From Desulfobulbus sp. (GTDB taxonomy: Bacteria > Desulfobacterota > Desulfobulbia > Desulfobulbales > Desulfobulbaceae), in the NCBI RefSeq assembly GCF_030824455.1, contig NZ_JAVBXR010000033.1, positions 34,454-98,453 on the forward strand: DNA of 64,000 bases. Reading direction: 5' to 3'. Both the position numbers and the translations under genes were made by a program. Of the stretch, positions 28,281 to 36,868 are shown piece after piece. The stretch's first letter is position 1. Each line of letters begins with the position of its first letter. The notes under the pieces were generated by a model. The model had not been told where the DNA came from and did no database searches. It saw only the letters and a list, made by a program, of their open reading frames with translations.

Positions 28281-30491
28281 ATGGCAATGAACCTTACCAG
28301 GCGGAATTTCCTCAAAACCGCCTCGATTGCCGCTGCGTCCGTGCCGCTGTCCAAGGTGGCGGCTCAAGCAGAATCAGGAGTCGTCAAAACGCCCCTGGCT
28401 GCTCCGGGGACTTTTAAAAATACCCAGACAGCGGTCGGCGGCGTGTGCGAGATGTGTTTCTGGCGGTGTCAGCTGATTGGAAAAATCCGCGACGGTCGTT
28501 TGATCAAGCTGGAAGGCAATCCGAAATCAATCGACAACGGCGTCTCCATCTGCGCCCGCGGCAACGCCGGCGTCAAACTGCTCTACGATCCGGACCGGCT
28601 CAAATACCCGCTCAAAAACGTCGGCAAACGCGGCGCGCCCAAATGGCAGCGCATCTCCTGGGAGGAAGCGCTCGACACCTGCGGCAGCAAGCTGAAGGAA
28701 ATTCAAGAAAAGCACGGCGCCAAGGGCATCGCCATGTTTCCCCACGGCTCCACCGCCACCTACCCGATGGGCTTTCTTGAAAACGTCGTGGGCACTCACA
28801 ACGTCTCCGAGGCCTCGTTCTTCCAATGCCGCGGCATCCGCGACACCGCCTACATGGCCACCATCGGCCTGCCGCCCAATGAAGACGTGGACATGGCCAA
28901 CGCCAAGGTCATCTTTTTCATCGGCAACCATCTGGGCGAGAACGTCCACGTGTCCCATCTCAAGCGCTATCTCAAGGGCTTGGAGAACGGCGCCAAACTG
29001 ATCGTGGTCGATCCCCGCTACTCAGCCTCGGCGGCCAAGTCGGACATCTGGGTGCAAATCCGGCCCGGCACCGACACCGCCTTCATGCTCGCGATCATGA
29101 ACTATCTGATCCAGAACAAGAAGTACAACGCCGAATTCATTGAAGCCCACGGCGAGGGTTTTGACAAGATGGCCGAGGGCATCAAGGAATGGACCCTCGA
29201 AAAAGCGGCCAAGGAATGCGACGTGCCCGCCGAGCAGATCAAGGAAGTGGCCGAACTGCTGGCCGCCAACATGCCCAATGTCGCCATTCACCCCGGCCGT
29301 CACGTGTCCTGGAACGGCAACGACTTCCAGCGCCAACGCGCCCTGGCCTGCCTCACCGGCGTGCTCGGCGCCTTCGGCGTCAAGGGCGGCTTTGTCCAAC
29401 CCAAAGGGCCCAAGGGCCTGGGCAAGGTTGGCTGGCCAAAAGGTGAGAAACATGAGGAGAGCCTGCGGGAAATGGCGGATGTCCATCATTATTCGCCGCC
29501 CGGCACCCCCACCGATCTGATCCGCGACACCGCCATCACCGGCAAGCCGTATCCGATCAAGGGCTGCGTCATCTGGGGCCAGAACCCGATCCAGACCATC
29601 CCCAACCAGGAAAAAACCATCAAGATGCTCGAGCAGATGGACTTTGTCATGTGCGTTGACGTCATGCCCACCGACATCACCATGTACGCCGACATCCTCC
29701 TGCCCGACACCTCGTATCTTGAGCGGTACGACATGATCAAGAGCGGCACCCAGTGGGATTTTGCCGAGGAGCACAAGCAGTACATTGCCCCTCGCATGCC
29801 GCTGGTGGCCCCTGGTTTCGAGCGCAAGGAAAGCATCTGGATCACCAACGAAATCGCCAAACGCATGGGCTACGGCGACAAAATTCCGGTCCAGTCCCAG
29901 GAAGAGGCCATCAACAAGATGCTGGCCGGGGTTGAATTGTCGATCGACAAGATCAAGGCCGAGGACGGCATCCACATCCAGCCGGGCAAAGACCCCTATG
30001 GCGAGATGGAGATCACCGTGCTGTTCCACAACCCGGAGTTGGAAGAGAACGGCTATCCGCCGATCCCCACTTACATTCCGGTGGAACGGGCCCCTGAAGG
30101 ATTCATGCGGCTGCTCTACGGTCGCTCGCCGGTCCACACCTTCAACCGCAGCCAGAACAACGCCTGGCTGATGGCGGAAAACGACAGCAACCCCGTCTGG
30201 GTCAACGACAAACTGGCGGCCAAGTTGGGACTCAAGGAAGGCGACACCGTCTCCCTGATCAACCAGGACGGGGTCAAATCGCGCACCACCACCACGGTCA
30301 AGGTCACCCCCGGCATCCGCCAAGATTCGGTGTACATGTACCATGGTTTTGGCTCGATGAATCCGGAACTGACCCTGGGCGTGGGCAAGGGCATCGACGA
30401 CTGCAGCCTGATCACCAAGCTGGCGGTCGATCCGGAAACCGGCGCCCACGGCATGCGCAATAACTTTGTCAAACTCGTGAAAGTCAGCTGA
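28281..30491 (+). CDS. Tat-exported molybdopterin oxidoreductase, PhsA/PsrA-like catalytic subunit
   Basis: A DMSO-reductase-family enzyme of 736 residues. A twin-arginine signal (RRNFLK, residues 7-12) predicts periplasmic location. The 4Fe-4S cluster ligands are C56, C59, C63 and C91 (CEMCFWRC, then CARG). The expected molybdenum ligand is C183 in ASFFQCRG. Polysulfide, thiosulfate or another sulfur oxyanion is the likely substrate by family resemblance, but arsenate or tetrathionate cannot be excluded. The operon is torD-like, this gene, then an FeS subunit; no membrane anchor follows. Confidence 0.85.
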   Translation: MAMNLTRRNFLKTASIAAASVPLSKVAAQAESGVVKTPLAAPGTFKNTQTAVGGVCEMCFWRCQLIGKIRDGRLIKLEGNPKSIDNGVSICARGNAGVKLLYDPDRLKYPLKNVGKRGAPKWQRISWEEALDTCGSKLKEIQEKHGAKGIAMFPHGSTATYPMGFLENVVGTHNVSEASFFQCRGIRDTAYMATIGLPPNEDVDMANAKVIFFIGNHLGENVHVSHLKRYLKGLENGAKLIVVDPRYSASAAKSDIWVQIRPGTDTAFMLAIMNYLIQNKKYNAEFIEAHGEGFDKMAEGIKEWTLEKAAKECDVPAEQIKEVAELLAANMPNVAIHPGRHVSWNGNDFQRQRALACLTGVLGAFGVKGGFVQPKGPKGLGKVGWPKGEKHEESLREMADVHHYSPPGTPTDLIRDTAITGKPYPIKGCVIWGQNPIQTIPNQEKTIKMLEQMDFVMCVDVMPTDITMYADILLPDTSYLERYDMIKSGTQWDFAEEHKQYIAPRMPLVAPGFERKESIWITNEIAKRMGYGDKIPVQSQEEAINKMLAGVELSIDKIKAEDGIHIQPGKDPYGEMEITVLFHNPELEENGYPPIPTYIPVERAPEGFMRLLYGRSPVHTFNRSQNNAWLMAENDSNPVWVNDKLAAKLGLKEGDTVSLINQDGVKSRTTTTVKVTPGIRQDSVYMYHGFGSMNPELTLGVGKGIDDCSLITKLAVDPETGAHGMRNNFVKLVKVS

Positions 30492-30549
30492 TCGTGGGCC
30501 GCAACATCCCGCAACCGTCAGACACGACCACCTTTGAAGGAGAGTTCCT

Positions 30550-31350
30550 ATGCAATATGGCATGATTATCGATGTCGACAGGTGCGTGGGCTGCCATGCC
30601 TGCGTCATTGCCTGCAAGGCTGAGTGGGAGGTTCCCGCTCAGTACGACCGCAACTGGGTCCACCGCCTGGGGCCAAGCCTTACCGCAACCGGCATGGCCG
30701 CCACCTACTACCCAGGTCTCTGCAACCACTGCAAAAACCCGCCCTGCGTGCCGGTCTGCCCGGCTGATCCGGTCAGTATGACCTTCAAGGACGCCAAGAG
30801 CGGCAAGACCGTAACCATGGACGTAGGGGCCACCTGGAAGGATCCGTTCAACGGCACCGTTCAGGTCGACCGCGAGCGCTGCATCGGCTGCGGCGCCTGC
30901 CGCGACGCCTGCCCTTACAACGCCCGCTATGTCGACGAAAGCCTCAAAGACGACAACAGCCTGGGTAAGGTCGACAAGTGCACCTACTGCATGCCGCGCG
31001 TCGCCGAAGGCCTGGAGCCTGCCTGCGTCCAGACCTGTTTGGCCCGCGCCCGTATCTTTGGCGATCTTGACGATCCCAATTCAGCGGTGGCCAAATATGT
31101 GGCCAAAGGCGCGGTCGGCCTGACCTCCAAGGCGGTCCAGATCGGTCCCAACGGCATGTATTTCGGCAGCAAGAAGGGTGATATGGAACTGCTGATGCAG
31201 GTGGCCCCGCAGGAAATGCCCAAGGTTTCCCTGCGCCGCAGCCTGCTCACCAAGATGTCGCTCACCGCCAAAACCCAGATCAGGGAAATCGGTCTGCTGG
31301 GCTTGGCAGGCGGCCTGCTGGTCAAATCGCTGCAGGAAGGCGAGAAGTAA
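30550..31350 (+). CDS. Four-cluster ferredoxin subunit of the molybdoenzyme (PhsB/PsrB-like)
   Basis: Electron-transfer subunit of 266 residues with four Cys clusters: C12/C15/C18/C22 (CVGCHACVIAC), CNHCKNPPCVPVC, CIGCGACRDAC and CTYCMPRVAEGLEPACVQTC. It has no signal peptide and probably leaves the cell with the catalytic subunit by hitchhiking on its Tat signal. The C-terminus ends in a short hydrophobic run, LLGLAGGLLV, which could touch the membrane. AAGGAG lies before ATG 30550. Transcription ends at the terminator 26 bases on. Confidence 0.88.
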   Translation: MQYGMIIDVDRCVGCHACVIACKAEWEVPAQYDRNWVHRLGPSLTATGMAATYYPGLCNHCKNPPCVPVCPADPVSMTFKDAKSGKTVTMDVGATWKDPFNGTVQVDRERCIGCGACRDACPYNARYVDESLKDDNSLGKVDKCTYCMPRVAEGLEPACVQTCLARARIFGDLDDPNSAVAKYVAKGAVGLTSKAVQIGPNGMYFGSKKGDMELLMQVAPQEMPKVSLRRSLLTKMSLTAKTQIREIGLLGLAGGLLVKSLQEGEK

Positions 31351-31376
31351 GTTTTCCTGTTCGTTGGGTTGTTTGT

Positions 31377-31412
31377 GCCCCTGTCGCTCCCCTGAGCGAC
31401 AGGGGCTTTTTT
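31377..31412 (+). terminator. Rho-independent terminator of the molybdoenzyme operon
   Basis: A 13-bp perfect GC-rich stem (31377-31389 with 31394-31406), a 4-base loop, and six T at 31407-31412, 26 bases after the FeS-subunit stop. Confidence 0.93.
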
Positions 31413-31547
31413 GTGGATTTCTGAGGTCTGCGGCCCACACGCATCAGTTTATGACTTTTTCATACCATTCTGGTACAGTAGCCTTGCATCTCGTGGATAC
31501 TCTCACAATCTGCTTCTGTTCCGGGCGGAACCGGTCGAAGAAAGGCT

Positions 31548-32648
31548 ATGGAAAACGCATCCAACCCACACGACAGGCCCATTGAGGACAACAAACCAAC
31601 GGCTGCCGTTGCGCCGTCCCCAAAGAAAACGCCTCTGAACTCCGACTGGCAGCAGTCCTCGCAGCCGGTTTTTGTGGTCGAGGATTCCTTTTACCGCTCG
31701 CGCACCCCGCCCCGGCCGGTGCATTGGTCGATTGCCTGGTCGGATTTGATGATGACCATGTTCATCCTCTTTCTCACCCTCTTTGCCCATCTGCGCACCC
31801 ACCAGGAGATCCTGGCCCACGGCAAACCCAACAAGATCGCCGACGAGACCATGCCGGTGCAGGTCGACAACGCCGCCTCCTCGCTAATTTTCCACCCCAT
31901 CTCCCAGGACGTCTCGGTCAAGATTTCGGACGCCGTGCAGGAAATCATGCCGGCAGCGCACGAACAGTCCGGGGCCGACGTGCTCATCCGCCACAACATG
32001 GCAGACGACAAACCACAGGCCGAACCGCAGGTTGAACCGCTGGCGCCCATTTCCGAGGTCGCGCGCGAACAGCAGCCTCCGCCGCCGCAGGCGGAAACAG
32101 CTCCGGCAACGCCGCCCGAACCCGCCGTTACGCCCCCCCAGGAAACAAAACAGGAAGAACTGATCACCAAGATCTACGACCTCTCCAAAGTCACCCTGGA
32201 AAAGGAGAAGCTAGAACGGTTCGCCTCGGTGGAACTAATCCCGGACAAAACCATGCGAATCATCCTCACCGGCGACCTACTGTTCGCCTCCGGGCAGGCG
32301 GAACTGACGCCCAGCGCCACGGACGCGCTTAAAAAAATAACCAGCATCATCCAGAAAACGCCGTACATGATCAACGTCATCGGCCACACCGACGACCGGC
32401 CGGTGAAAAACATGCGGTTTCCCTCCAACTGGGAATTGTCGCTGGCCCGGGCCGGACGGGTCGCCCGCTTCCTCATCGACGACACCCGGTTGCCGGCCAC
32501 CCAGTTCAGCGTTTCCGGCTACAGCTCCTTTCGGCCGCTGCAGCCCAACACCAGCGAGGCCAACCGCAAGATCAACCGGCGGGTGGAAATCGTGCTGTCC
32601 AAGGAATTGCCGCAGGTGCAAGCGGCCACGCCTGCCACTCTTCAATAA
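31548..32648 (+). CDS. MotB-like stator protein with OmpA peptidoglycan-binding domain
   Basis: A 366-residue inner-membrane protein. A single transmembrane helix, about residues 60-82, contains the proton-binding Asp66 in WSDLMMTMFILF, as in MotB. A Pro/Glu/Gln-rich periplasmic linker covers about 150-200. A C-terminal OmpA-like domain (VIGHTDDRPVKNMRFPSNWELSLARAGRVA in essence) covers about 235-355. The unusually long cytoplasmic N-terminus, about 60 residues, differs from flagellar MotB. It is followed after 14 bases by a MotA-like gene, the reverse of the usual order. Confidence 0.85.
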   Translation: MENASNPHDRPIEDNKPTAAVAPSPKKTPLNSDWQQSSQPVFVVEDSFYRSRTPPRPVHWSIAWSDLMMTMFILFLTLFAHLRTHQEILAHGKPNKIADETMPVQVDNAASSLIFHPISQDVSVKISDAVQEIMPAAHEQSGADVLIRHNMADDKPQAEPQVEPLAPISEVAREQQPPPPQAETAPATPPEPAVTPPQETKQEELITKIYDLSKVTLEKEKLERFASVELIPDKTMRIILTGDLLFASGQAELTPSATDALKKITSIIQKTPYMINVIGHTDDRPVKNMRFPSNWELSLARAGRVARFLIDDTRLPATQFSVSGYSSFRPLQPNTSEANRKINRRVEIVLSKELPQVQAATPATLQ

Positions 32649-32662
32649 CGGATTTTCCAGCC

Positions 32663-33520
32663 ATGAAACGACAGAACATCATTGGCCTCGCGCTCTGCGG
32701 CCTCATCTTTTTCGGCGGTTTTCTCATCAAGGGCAGCCTGAGCTTTTATTTCAACATCGCCAGCTTGATGATCGTGGCCGGCGGCAGCGCCACCGCCGCC
32801 CTGCTCAGCTTTCAGCTTGATCGGTTGAAAATCGTCCAACGCGTGGTCCGCTCTTCCTACCGGGGCCAGCTCAAATCCGAGGCCGAAATTGTCGACATCC
32901 TCATCGATCTGTCGATCAAGTCGCGGATGGAAGGCATTCTCTCCCTGCAAAAGGATGAAACCGAAACCTCGATTCTTTTCCTCCGTCGCGGCCTGGGCTG
33001 CCTGGTGGACAATTACGAGCCGCAGCAGATTCGCGACATCCTCAACACCGAGATGTATTTTTTCAAGATGCGACGCGAAGACAGCGAGCGCGTGCTGCGC
33101 ACCATCGCCGACTTCTGCCCGGCGTTTGGCATCGTCGGTTCGGTGGCCGGCCTGATTCCCATGCTGGCCGGCATCGACGACACCGGCATCATCCTCAAAA
33201 CCGTGCCGCTGGCTCTGACCTCGATTCTCTACGGGCTGATCTTCGCCAACTTCTTTTTCATCCCCTTTGCCGCCAACCTGCGCGAGCGCACCAACCAGGA
33301 ACTGCTGCTGCAGAAAATCATCATGGAGGGGATTATCGCCATTGAGTGCGAACTCAACCCCACCGTGCTGCGCACCAAACTGCTCTCCTTCCTCACCCCC
33401 TCGGATCGCAAGGCCGATCTGACGCCCTTGTCCCTGATCCAGGAACGGTTTCATATCGTGGTCGACGATCAGATGGATCAAGACGACCACGGCAGTCGTC
33501 CGGGACCGGCCGTGTTGTAA
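32663..33520 (+). CDS. MotA-like proton-channel protein
   Basis: A 285-residue inner-membrane protein of the MotA/TolQ/ExbB superfamily. Four hydrophobic segments are visible: GLALCGLIFFGGFLI, FNIASLMIVAGG, the AFGIVGSVAGLIPMLA pair, and LTSILYGLIFANFFFIPFA. A large cytoplasmic domain lies between helices 2 and 3, as in MotA rather than ExbB. With the MotB-like protein it should form a 5:2 stator-like complex. No flagellar genes are nearby, so the motor it drives, if any, is unknown. Confidence 0.85.
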   Translation: MKRQNIIGLALCGLIFFGGFLIKGSLSFYFNIASLMIVAGGSATAALLSFQLDRLKIVQRVVRSSYRGQLKSEAEIVDILIDLSIKSRMEGILSLQKDETETSILFLRRGLGCLVDNYEPQQIRDILNTEMYFFKMRREDSERVLRTIADFCPAFGIVGSVAGLIPMLAGIDDTGIILKTVPLALTSILYGLIFANFFFIPFAANLRERTNQELLLQKIIMEGIIAIECELNPTVLRTKLLSFLTPSDRKADLTPLSLIQERFHIVVDDQMDQDDHGSRPGPAVL

Positions 33521-33796
33521 TTCCACCCTGCCGGCGCTGCCCATCGTTCCAAGCGGCCGCCAAGAAATCGGCGATTCGCCCTCGGGTTGCAGGGGCGCAT
33601 GGCAAGGCTCCGTCAATGCCCGACGACAATCCGAGATCGCCAACCAGCCGCATTGCAACGGGAATGGTTCCTGAAATTCAAGGGTGCAAAAACCTGCCTT
33701 CCGTGTAATATACGGCCTGCCTGCGGCCGCCCACACGGCCCCAATCGACCAATCAACCTGTTATTTTCACTCATAAAAGAAAAGAAGAGGTTCTCC

Positions 33797-34684
33797 ATGC
33801 GACACTCCGTCCTCCCTGCCTTGCTCTGTTGTTTTGCGCTCTCTGGCTGCGGCCCGACCACTGTCAACTCGCTGGTCAAAGAAGGGGCCACCCAGCTGCC
33901 GGCGCGCGAGGTGCTGGAGCTGGTCAAGGGCAACACCCTGGCGCTGCACGCCTTTAGCGAGGACGCCCAGCTCTATTTCGATCCTTCGGGCAAAATCTTC
34001 GCCCAGGGCGTTTCCACCGATAAAGACAAAGGCCGATGGGACGTCAGCGAGGGCGGCGAACTCTGCTTCCGCATGGAGAAATGGTGGTACGGCGACCTGC
34101 GCTGCTTCACGGTCTACCAAAGCGGCGACAAGGGTAAGGTGCGACTGGCCGGCGGCAGCGGCGTGCTCCAGTATTCGGCGGAACAGGCGGCAGGCGACAG
34201 CAAAGGGTTGTACAGCGACAGTGACCAGAAGAAGAAAAGCCAGCACCGCTCGATCCTCAAAGAGGAAGGCAGCCGGGAGGCGCCGCAAAAACCGCAGCTC
34301 ACCGAAGAACGCCCAAGCGGCGAGGGCGCGGCCAAGGACAACGCCGCCACGGTCGAATTCATGGCCAAGGACTGTCCGGGCTGCAATCTGGCCGGGGTGG
34401 ATCTTGGTCGGGCCGAGTTGATCGAGGCTAAACTGGGCGGGGCCGATCTGCACGGCGCCAACCTGAGCATGGCTAATCTCCGCCGGGCCGACTTGCAAAA
34501 AGCCAACCTGCGTGATGCGGTCCTGACCTATGCCAACCTGCCCGGCGCCGATTTGCGCGGGGCTGACCTGCGCGGCGCCGCGCTCAAAGGCGCCAACCTA
34601 ATCAAGGCCGATCTCACCGGGGCCAAGCTCGACGGGGCCGACCTGACCGAGACGCTCAAAGAAGGGACCAAGGGGATCAAGTAG
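33797..34684 (+). CDS. Lipoprotein with C-terminal pentapeptide repeats
   Basis: A 295-residue lipoprotein: lipobox FALSGC with Cys18. An N-terminal domain of about 150 residues (LYFDPSGKIFAQGVSTDKDKG, WWYGDLRCFTVY) has aromatic and strand-like character. A charged linker follows, then a right-handed pentapeptide-repeat helix, about residues 194-285, with many A(D/N)LxG units such as GADLHGANLSMANLRRADL. A CPGCN pair precedes the repeats. ATG 33797 follows AAGAAGAGG. It lies 276 bases after the MotA-like gene on the same strand. Function is unknown. Confidence 0.8.
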   Translation: MRHSVLPALLCCFALSGCGPTTVNSLVKEGATQLPAREVLELVKGNTLALHAFSEDAQLYFDPSGKIFAQGVSTDKDKGRWDVSEGGELCFRMEKWWYGDLRCFTVYQSGDKGKVRLAGGSGVLQYSAEQAAGDSKGLYSDSDQKKKSQHRSILKEEGSREAPQKPQLTEERPSGEGAAKDNAATVEFMAKDCPGCNLAGVDLGRAELIEAKLGGADLHGANLSMANLRRADLQKANLRDAVLTYANLPGADLRGADLRGAALKGANLIKADLTGAKLDGADLTETLKEGTKGIK

Positions 34685-34740
34685 GGGGTTAGGTGGGAAG
34701 TCTGTGAGCCTGTAGGTTGATCGGGCTCCCGCCCGGTATT

Positions 34741-34784
34741 GATCGTTCCCATGCTCCAGCGTGGAACGTTTGGGGACGCTCCAT
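34741..34784 (+). repeat. Degenerate REP copy
   Basis: Matches the left RAYT-flanking repeat in its core (GATCGTTCCC, GCTCCAGCGTGG, GGGACGCTCCA) but has lost stem complementarity through small changes. It has the same orientation as the copy at 36799. Confidence 0.7.
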
Positions 34785-34810
34785 CGTTTATGGTTGGCGG
34801 AACGAGAGCC

Positions 34811-34841
34811 CGTAGGTTGGGGTAAGGAACGAACCCCAACA
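34811..34841 (+). repeat. Palindromic repeat, second family, left copy
   Basis: 31 bases that are the reverse complement of 35008-35038 with one mismatch. Each copy also folds on itself (GTTGGGGT with ACCCCAAC). The sequence is unrelated to the REP units around the RAYT gene. Confidence 0.8.
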
Positions 34842-35007
34842 TTGTGTCATAGGAACGGAAAGATGTTATACGATGCCGGCGCGCGCGGGTTTAAAGCGGC
34901 TTCAATTTTTTCAACGTAAAATGTGACCCAGACGGCTGATTGGAGGCGATTGGGACGCGGATATCTGCGAAATCGATTCAAAGGGCTATGGCGAAAAATC
35001 AGGATGG

Positions 35008-35038
35008 TGTTGGGGTTCGTTCCTCACCCCAACCTACG
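35008..35038 (-). repeat. Palindromic repeat, second family, right copy
   Basis: Inverted partner of 34811-34841. About 166 bases of non-coding sequence lie between the two copies. Confidence 0.8.
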
Positions 35039-35039
35039 A

Positions 35040-35077
35040 GCTCCAGCGTGGGGACGCATTGGGACGCTCCAGCGTCC
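35040..35077 (+). repeat. Degenerate REP copy
   Basis: Contains CTCCAGCGTGGGGACGC and GGGACGCTCCAGCGTCC, the second half being identical to the small hairpin of the left RAYT-flanking repeat. It directly follows the second-family palindrome. Confidence 0.75.
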
Positions 35078-35098
35078 ATGGAATAAGTGTAAACATTG

Positions 35099-35140
35099 TT
35101 GACACACCTCAAAGAATAACATACATGTGTTTATACATTG
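35099..35140 (+). promoter_or_regulatory. Probable promoter/operator of the toxin-antitoxin pair
   Basis: A TTGACA box at 35099-35104 is followed about 17 bases on by TACATG. The start-site region, about 35122-35142, is an imperfect AT-rich palindrome (TACATGTG...ACATTGTA). This is where an antitoxin of this type would autoregulate. Confidence 0.45.
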
Positions 35141-35165
35141 TATATCTTTCCAAAGGAGCCGTTAT

Positions 35166-35426
35166 ATGCAGTTAACAGTGAAAAAATGGGGTAATTCCCT
35201 GGGAGTGAGAATCCCTAAAAGTATTGCTGAAACCGGGAAGTTAAGAGTCGATCAAGAGGTAAATATCGAAGCGGTTGGCGGTCAAATTATCATTACCCCG
35301 CTCGCTCAGGTCAAAGAATATTCCTTGAAAGAGTTGTTGAACGACTGCCCGTCCGAGTCTTTGGCTTTGGACGATGAAGATCGGGCTTGGTTAAACGCCG
35401 AACCGGTAGGCAAGGAAATTGAGTAA
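35166..35426 (+). CDS. mazE: AbrB/MazE-type antitoxin
   Basis: An 86-residue DNA-binding antitoxin. Residues 1-50 form a swapped-hairpin AbrB domain (VKKWGNSLGVRIPKSIAETG, then VNIEAVGGQIIITPL), and the acidic tail should wrap the toxin. AAAGGAG precedes ATG 35166. The stop TAA overlaps the toxin ATG by one base, the usual coupling. The base composition is visibly more AT-rich than in neighbouring core genes, consistent with acquisition. Confidence 0.9.
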   Translation: MQLTVKKWGNSLGVRIPKSIAETGKLRVDQEVNIEAVGGQIIITPLAQVKEYSLKELLNDCPSESLALDDEDRAWLNAEPVGKEIE

Positions 35427-35758
35427 TGAAACAATATATCCCGAAACGAGGTGATATTGTTTGGACGGACTTTGACCCGACTGCAGGCCATGAACAAAAA
35501 GGAAAACGTCCTGCCCTGGTGCTGTCTCCAGAGCCTTTTAACAAAAAAATGTTATTGGCTCTGGTCGCCCCGATCACCAGCCGGGTTCGCGGCCATGCTT
35601 TCGAGGTTTCTTTACAGGGCCAGAAAGTATCGGGCGTTGTGCTCTGTCAGCAGGTGAAGACCATTGATTTTGTTGAACGTGGGGTGTCCTTCGCCGAGAG
35701 AGCCACTGATGATGTGTTAAGCGATGTGCTTGCTAAGTTCAGGGCAATCATAAGTTAG
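35426..35758 (+). CDS. mazF: MazF/PemK-type mRNA endoribonuclease toxin
   Basis: A 110-residue toxin of the PemK/MazF fold that cleaves RNA at short motifs. Landmarks are the N-terminal RGDIVWTDFDPTAGHEQKGKRPALVLS, which holds the catalytic Arg, and VAPITS with the conserved Thr-Ser. The later VVLCQQVKTIDF is also typical. It appears intact. It is translationally coupled to the antitoxin, within the repeat-rich accessory segment. Confidence 0.92.
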   Translation: MKQYIPKRGDIVWTDFDPTAGHEQKGKRPALVLSPEPFNKKMLLALVAPITSRVRGHAFEVSLQGQKVSGVVLCQQVKTIDFVERGVSFAERATDDVLSDVLAKFRAIIS

Positions 35759-35951
35759 CGAGCAATAACGCGAACCAGCATGATGAAGATACATTGGAAA
35801 TATGTGACAGGCATAGCTATCGATTACCATCACACCCAACCACACTCCAACGTGATTCAAAATTCAAGATCTGACCCTAGCAACCTTCTGCGCGGCGGTC
35901 TTGGGGAGCAGGTGCGCCACCATTAAACCTTATCATTTCAGAATCCTCTGA

Positions 35952-36767
35952 ATGAAAAAATTTTTCACTGCTCAATCGGCAGCAGCATTTCTCATTGCGG
36001 TTTTATCCATTCCATCCCTCAGCTTTGCTTGGTCCGGAAAAGTCGTTTCGGTTTCTGATGGCGACATGCTCAAGGTGTTGCACGACGGGAAAGAAGAAAT
36101 AATCAGATTGTACGGAATCGACACGCCAGATAACGGACAATCTGCAGGGTTGAAAGCCAAAGAACTCACCAGCGTGCTGATAGCTGGGCGGAATATAGAG
36201 GTTGAATCAAAGGATGTTGACAAGTACGGCAGGACGGTTGGCTTAGTGCGTGTTGATGGCGCCGTTCTCAACGAAATGATAATCAGGAACGGATATGCCT
36301 GGGTTTACCACCAATATTGCGATGAAAAATTCTGTTCTGGCTGGGTCAAAACAGAAGGCGAGGCGAGAAGGCAGAAGAAAGGGATGTGGAGTGAGGATAA
36401 TGTCGTGCCTCCTTGGGAGTGGCGAGAACAAGACATTGGTAAAACGTCAGAGGACAAGCCGCCTGAAATCATTACTGGTCCGAATGCAAAGGCGACTTCT
36501 GCTGTGGAATTGCAGCCCGCCGTATCGGAGGGAAACACTGCTGCCGTGGAATTGCCTCACGCCGCACCGGAAAGAAAAAGGACCTTTCATGACACTTCAA
36601 ATAATGAGGCTTGGGAAGGAGGCTCCCGGTTCAAATGTGACGGAAGAACTCATTGCTCTCATATGACGTCATGCGAAGAAGCAACGTTTTTTTTGAATAA
36701 TTGTCCTGGCACGAAAATGGACGGAAATAACGATGGGGTTCCCTGCGAGAAACAATGGTGCAGGTGA
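35952..36767 (+). CDS. Secreted thermonuclease (SNase) with C-terminal excalibur domain
   Basis: A 271-residue exported nuclease. A signal peptide (about 1-27, ending SFAW) is followed by an SNase OB-fold, about 28-150, with IRLYGIDTP, DKYGRTVGLV (Arg) and AWVYHQYC. The usual catalytic Glu after DTP is replaced by Asp (DTPDNG), which may weaken activity. After a linker comes a Cys-rich excalibur calcium-binding domain: CDGRTHCSHM, SCEEATFFLNNC and DGNNDGVPCEKQWC. Composition is less GC-rich than in the core genes. It could be nutritional or a defence against extracellular DNA. Confidence 0.85.
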   Translation: MKKFFTAQSAAAFLIAVLSIPSLSFAWSGKVVSVSDGDMLKVLHDGKEEIIRLYGIDTPDNGQSAGLKAKELTSVLIAGRNIEVESKDVDKYGRTVGLVRVDGAVLNEMIIRNGYAWVYHQYCDEKFCSGWVKTEGEARRQKKGMWSEDNVVPPWEWREQDIGKTSEDKPPEIITGPNAKATSAVELQPAVSEGNTAAVELPHAAPERKRTFHDTSNNEAWEGGSRFKCDGRTHCSHMTSCEEATFFLNNCPGTKMDGNNDGVPCEKQWCR

Positions 36768-36798
36768 AAAAACGTTCGCAGAAGCTGGGAAGAATTTT

Positions 36799-36849
36799 GA
36801 TCGTTCCCACGCTCCAGCGTGGGAACAGCCCCGGGACGCTCCAGCGTCC
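36799..36849 (+). repeat. Two-hairpin REP unit, left flank of the RAYT gene
   Basis: Two adjacent hairpins: a 10-bp stem 36803-36812 with 36817-36826 and a 6-bp stem 36834-36839 with 36844-36849. Both loops are TCCA. The unit begins with GATC. Confidence 0.88.
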
Positions 36850-36868
36850 AAAATGAACGAAAAAATGC

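Larger units (their letters stand above)
34685..35165. other. 481-base repeat-filled intergenic region
   Basis: No gene is visible. The region opens the accessory segment. It contains two degenerate copies of the REP unit flanking the RAYT gene (about 34741-34784 and 35040-35077), one nested inverted-repeat pair (34811-34841 and 35008-35038), and the mazEF promoter. Confidence 0.75.
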
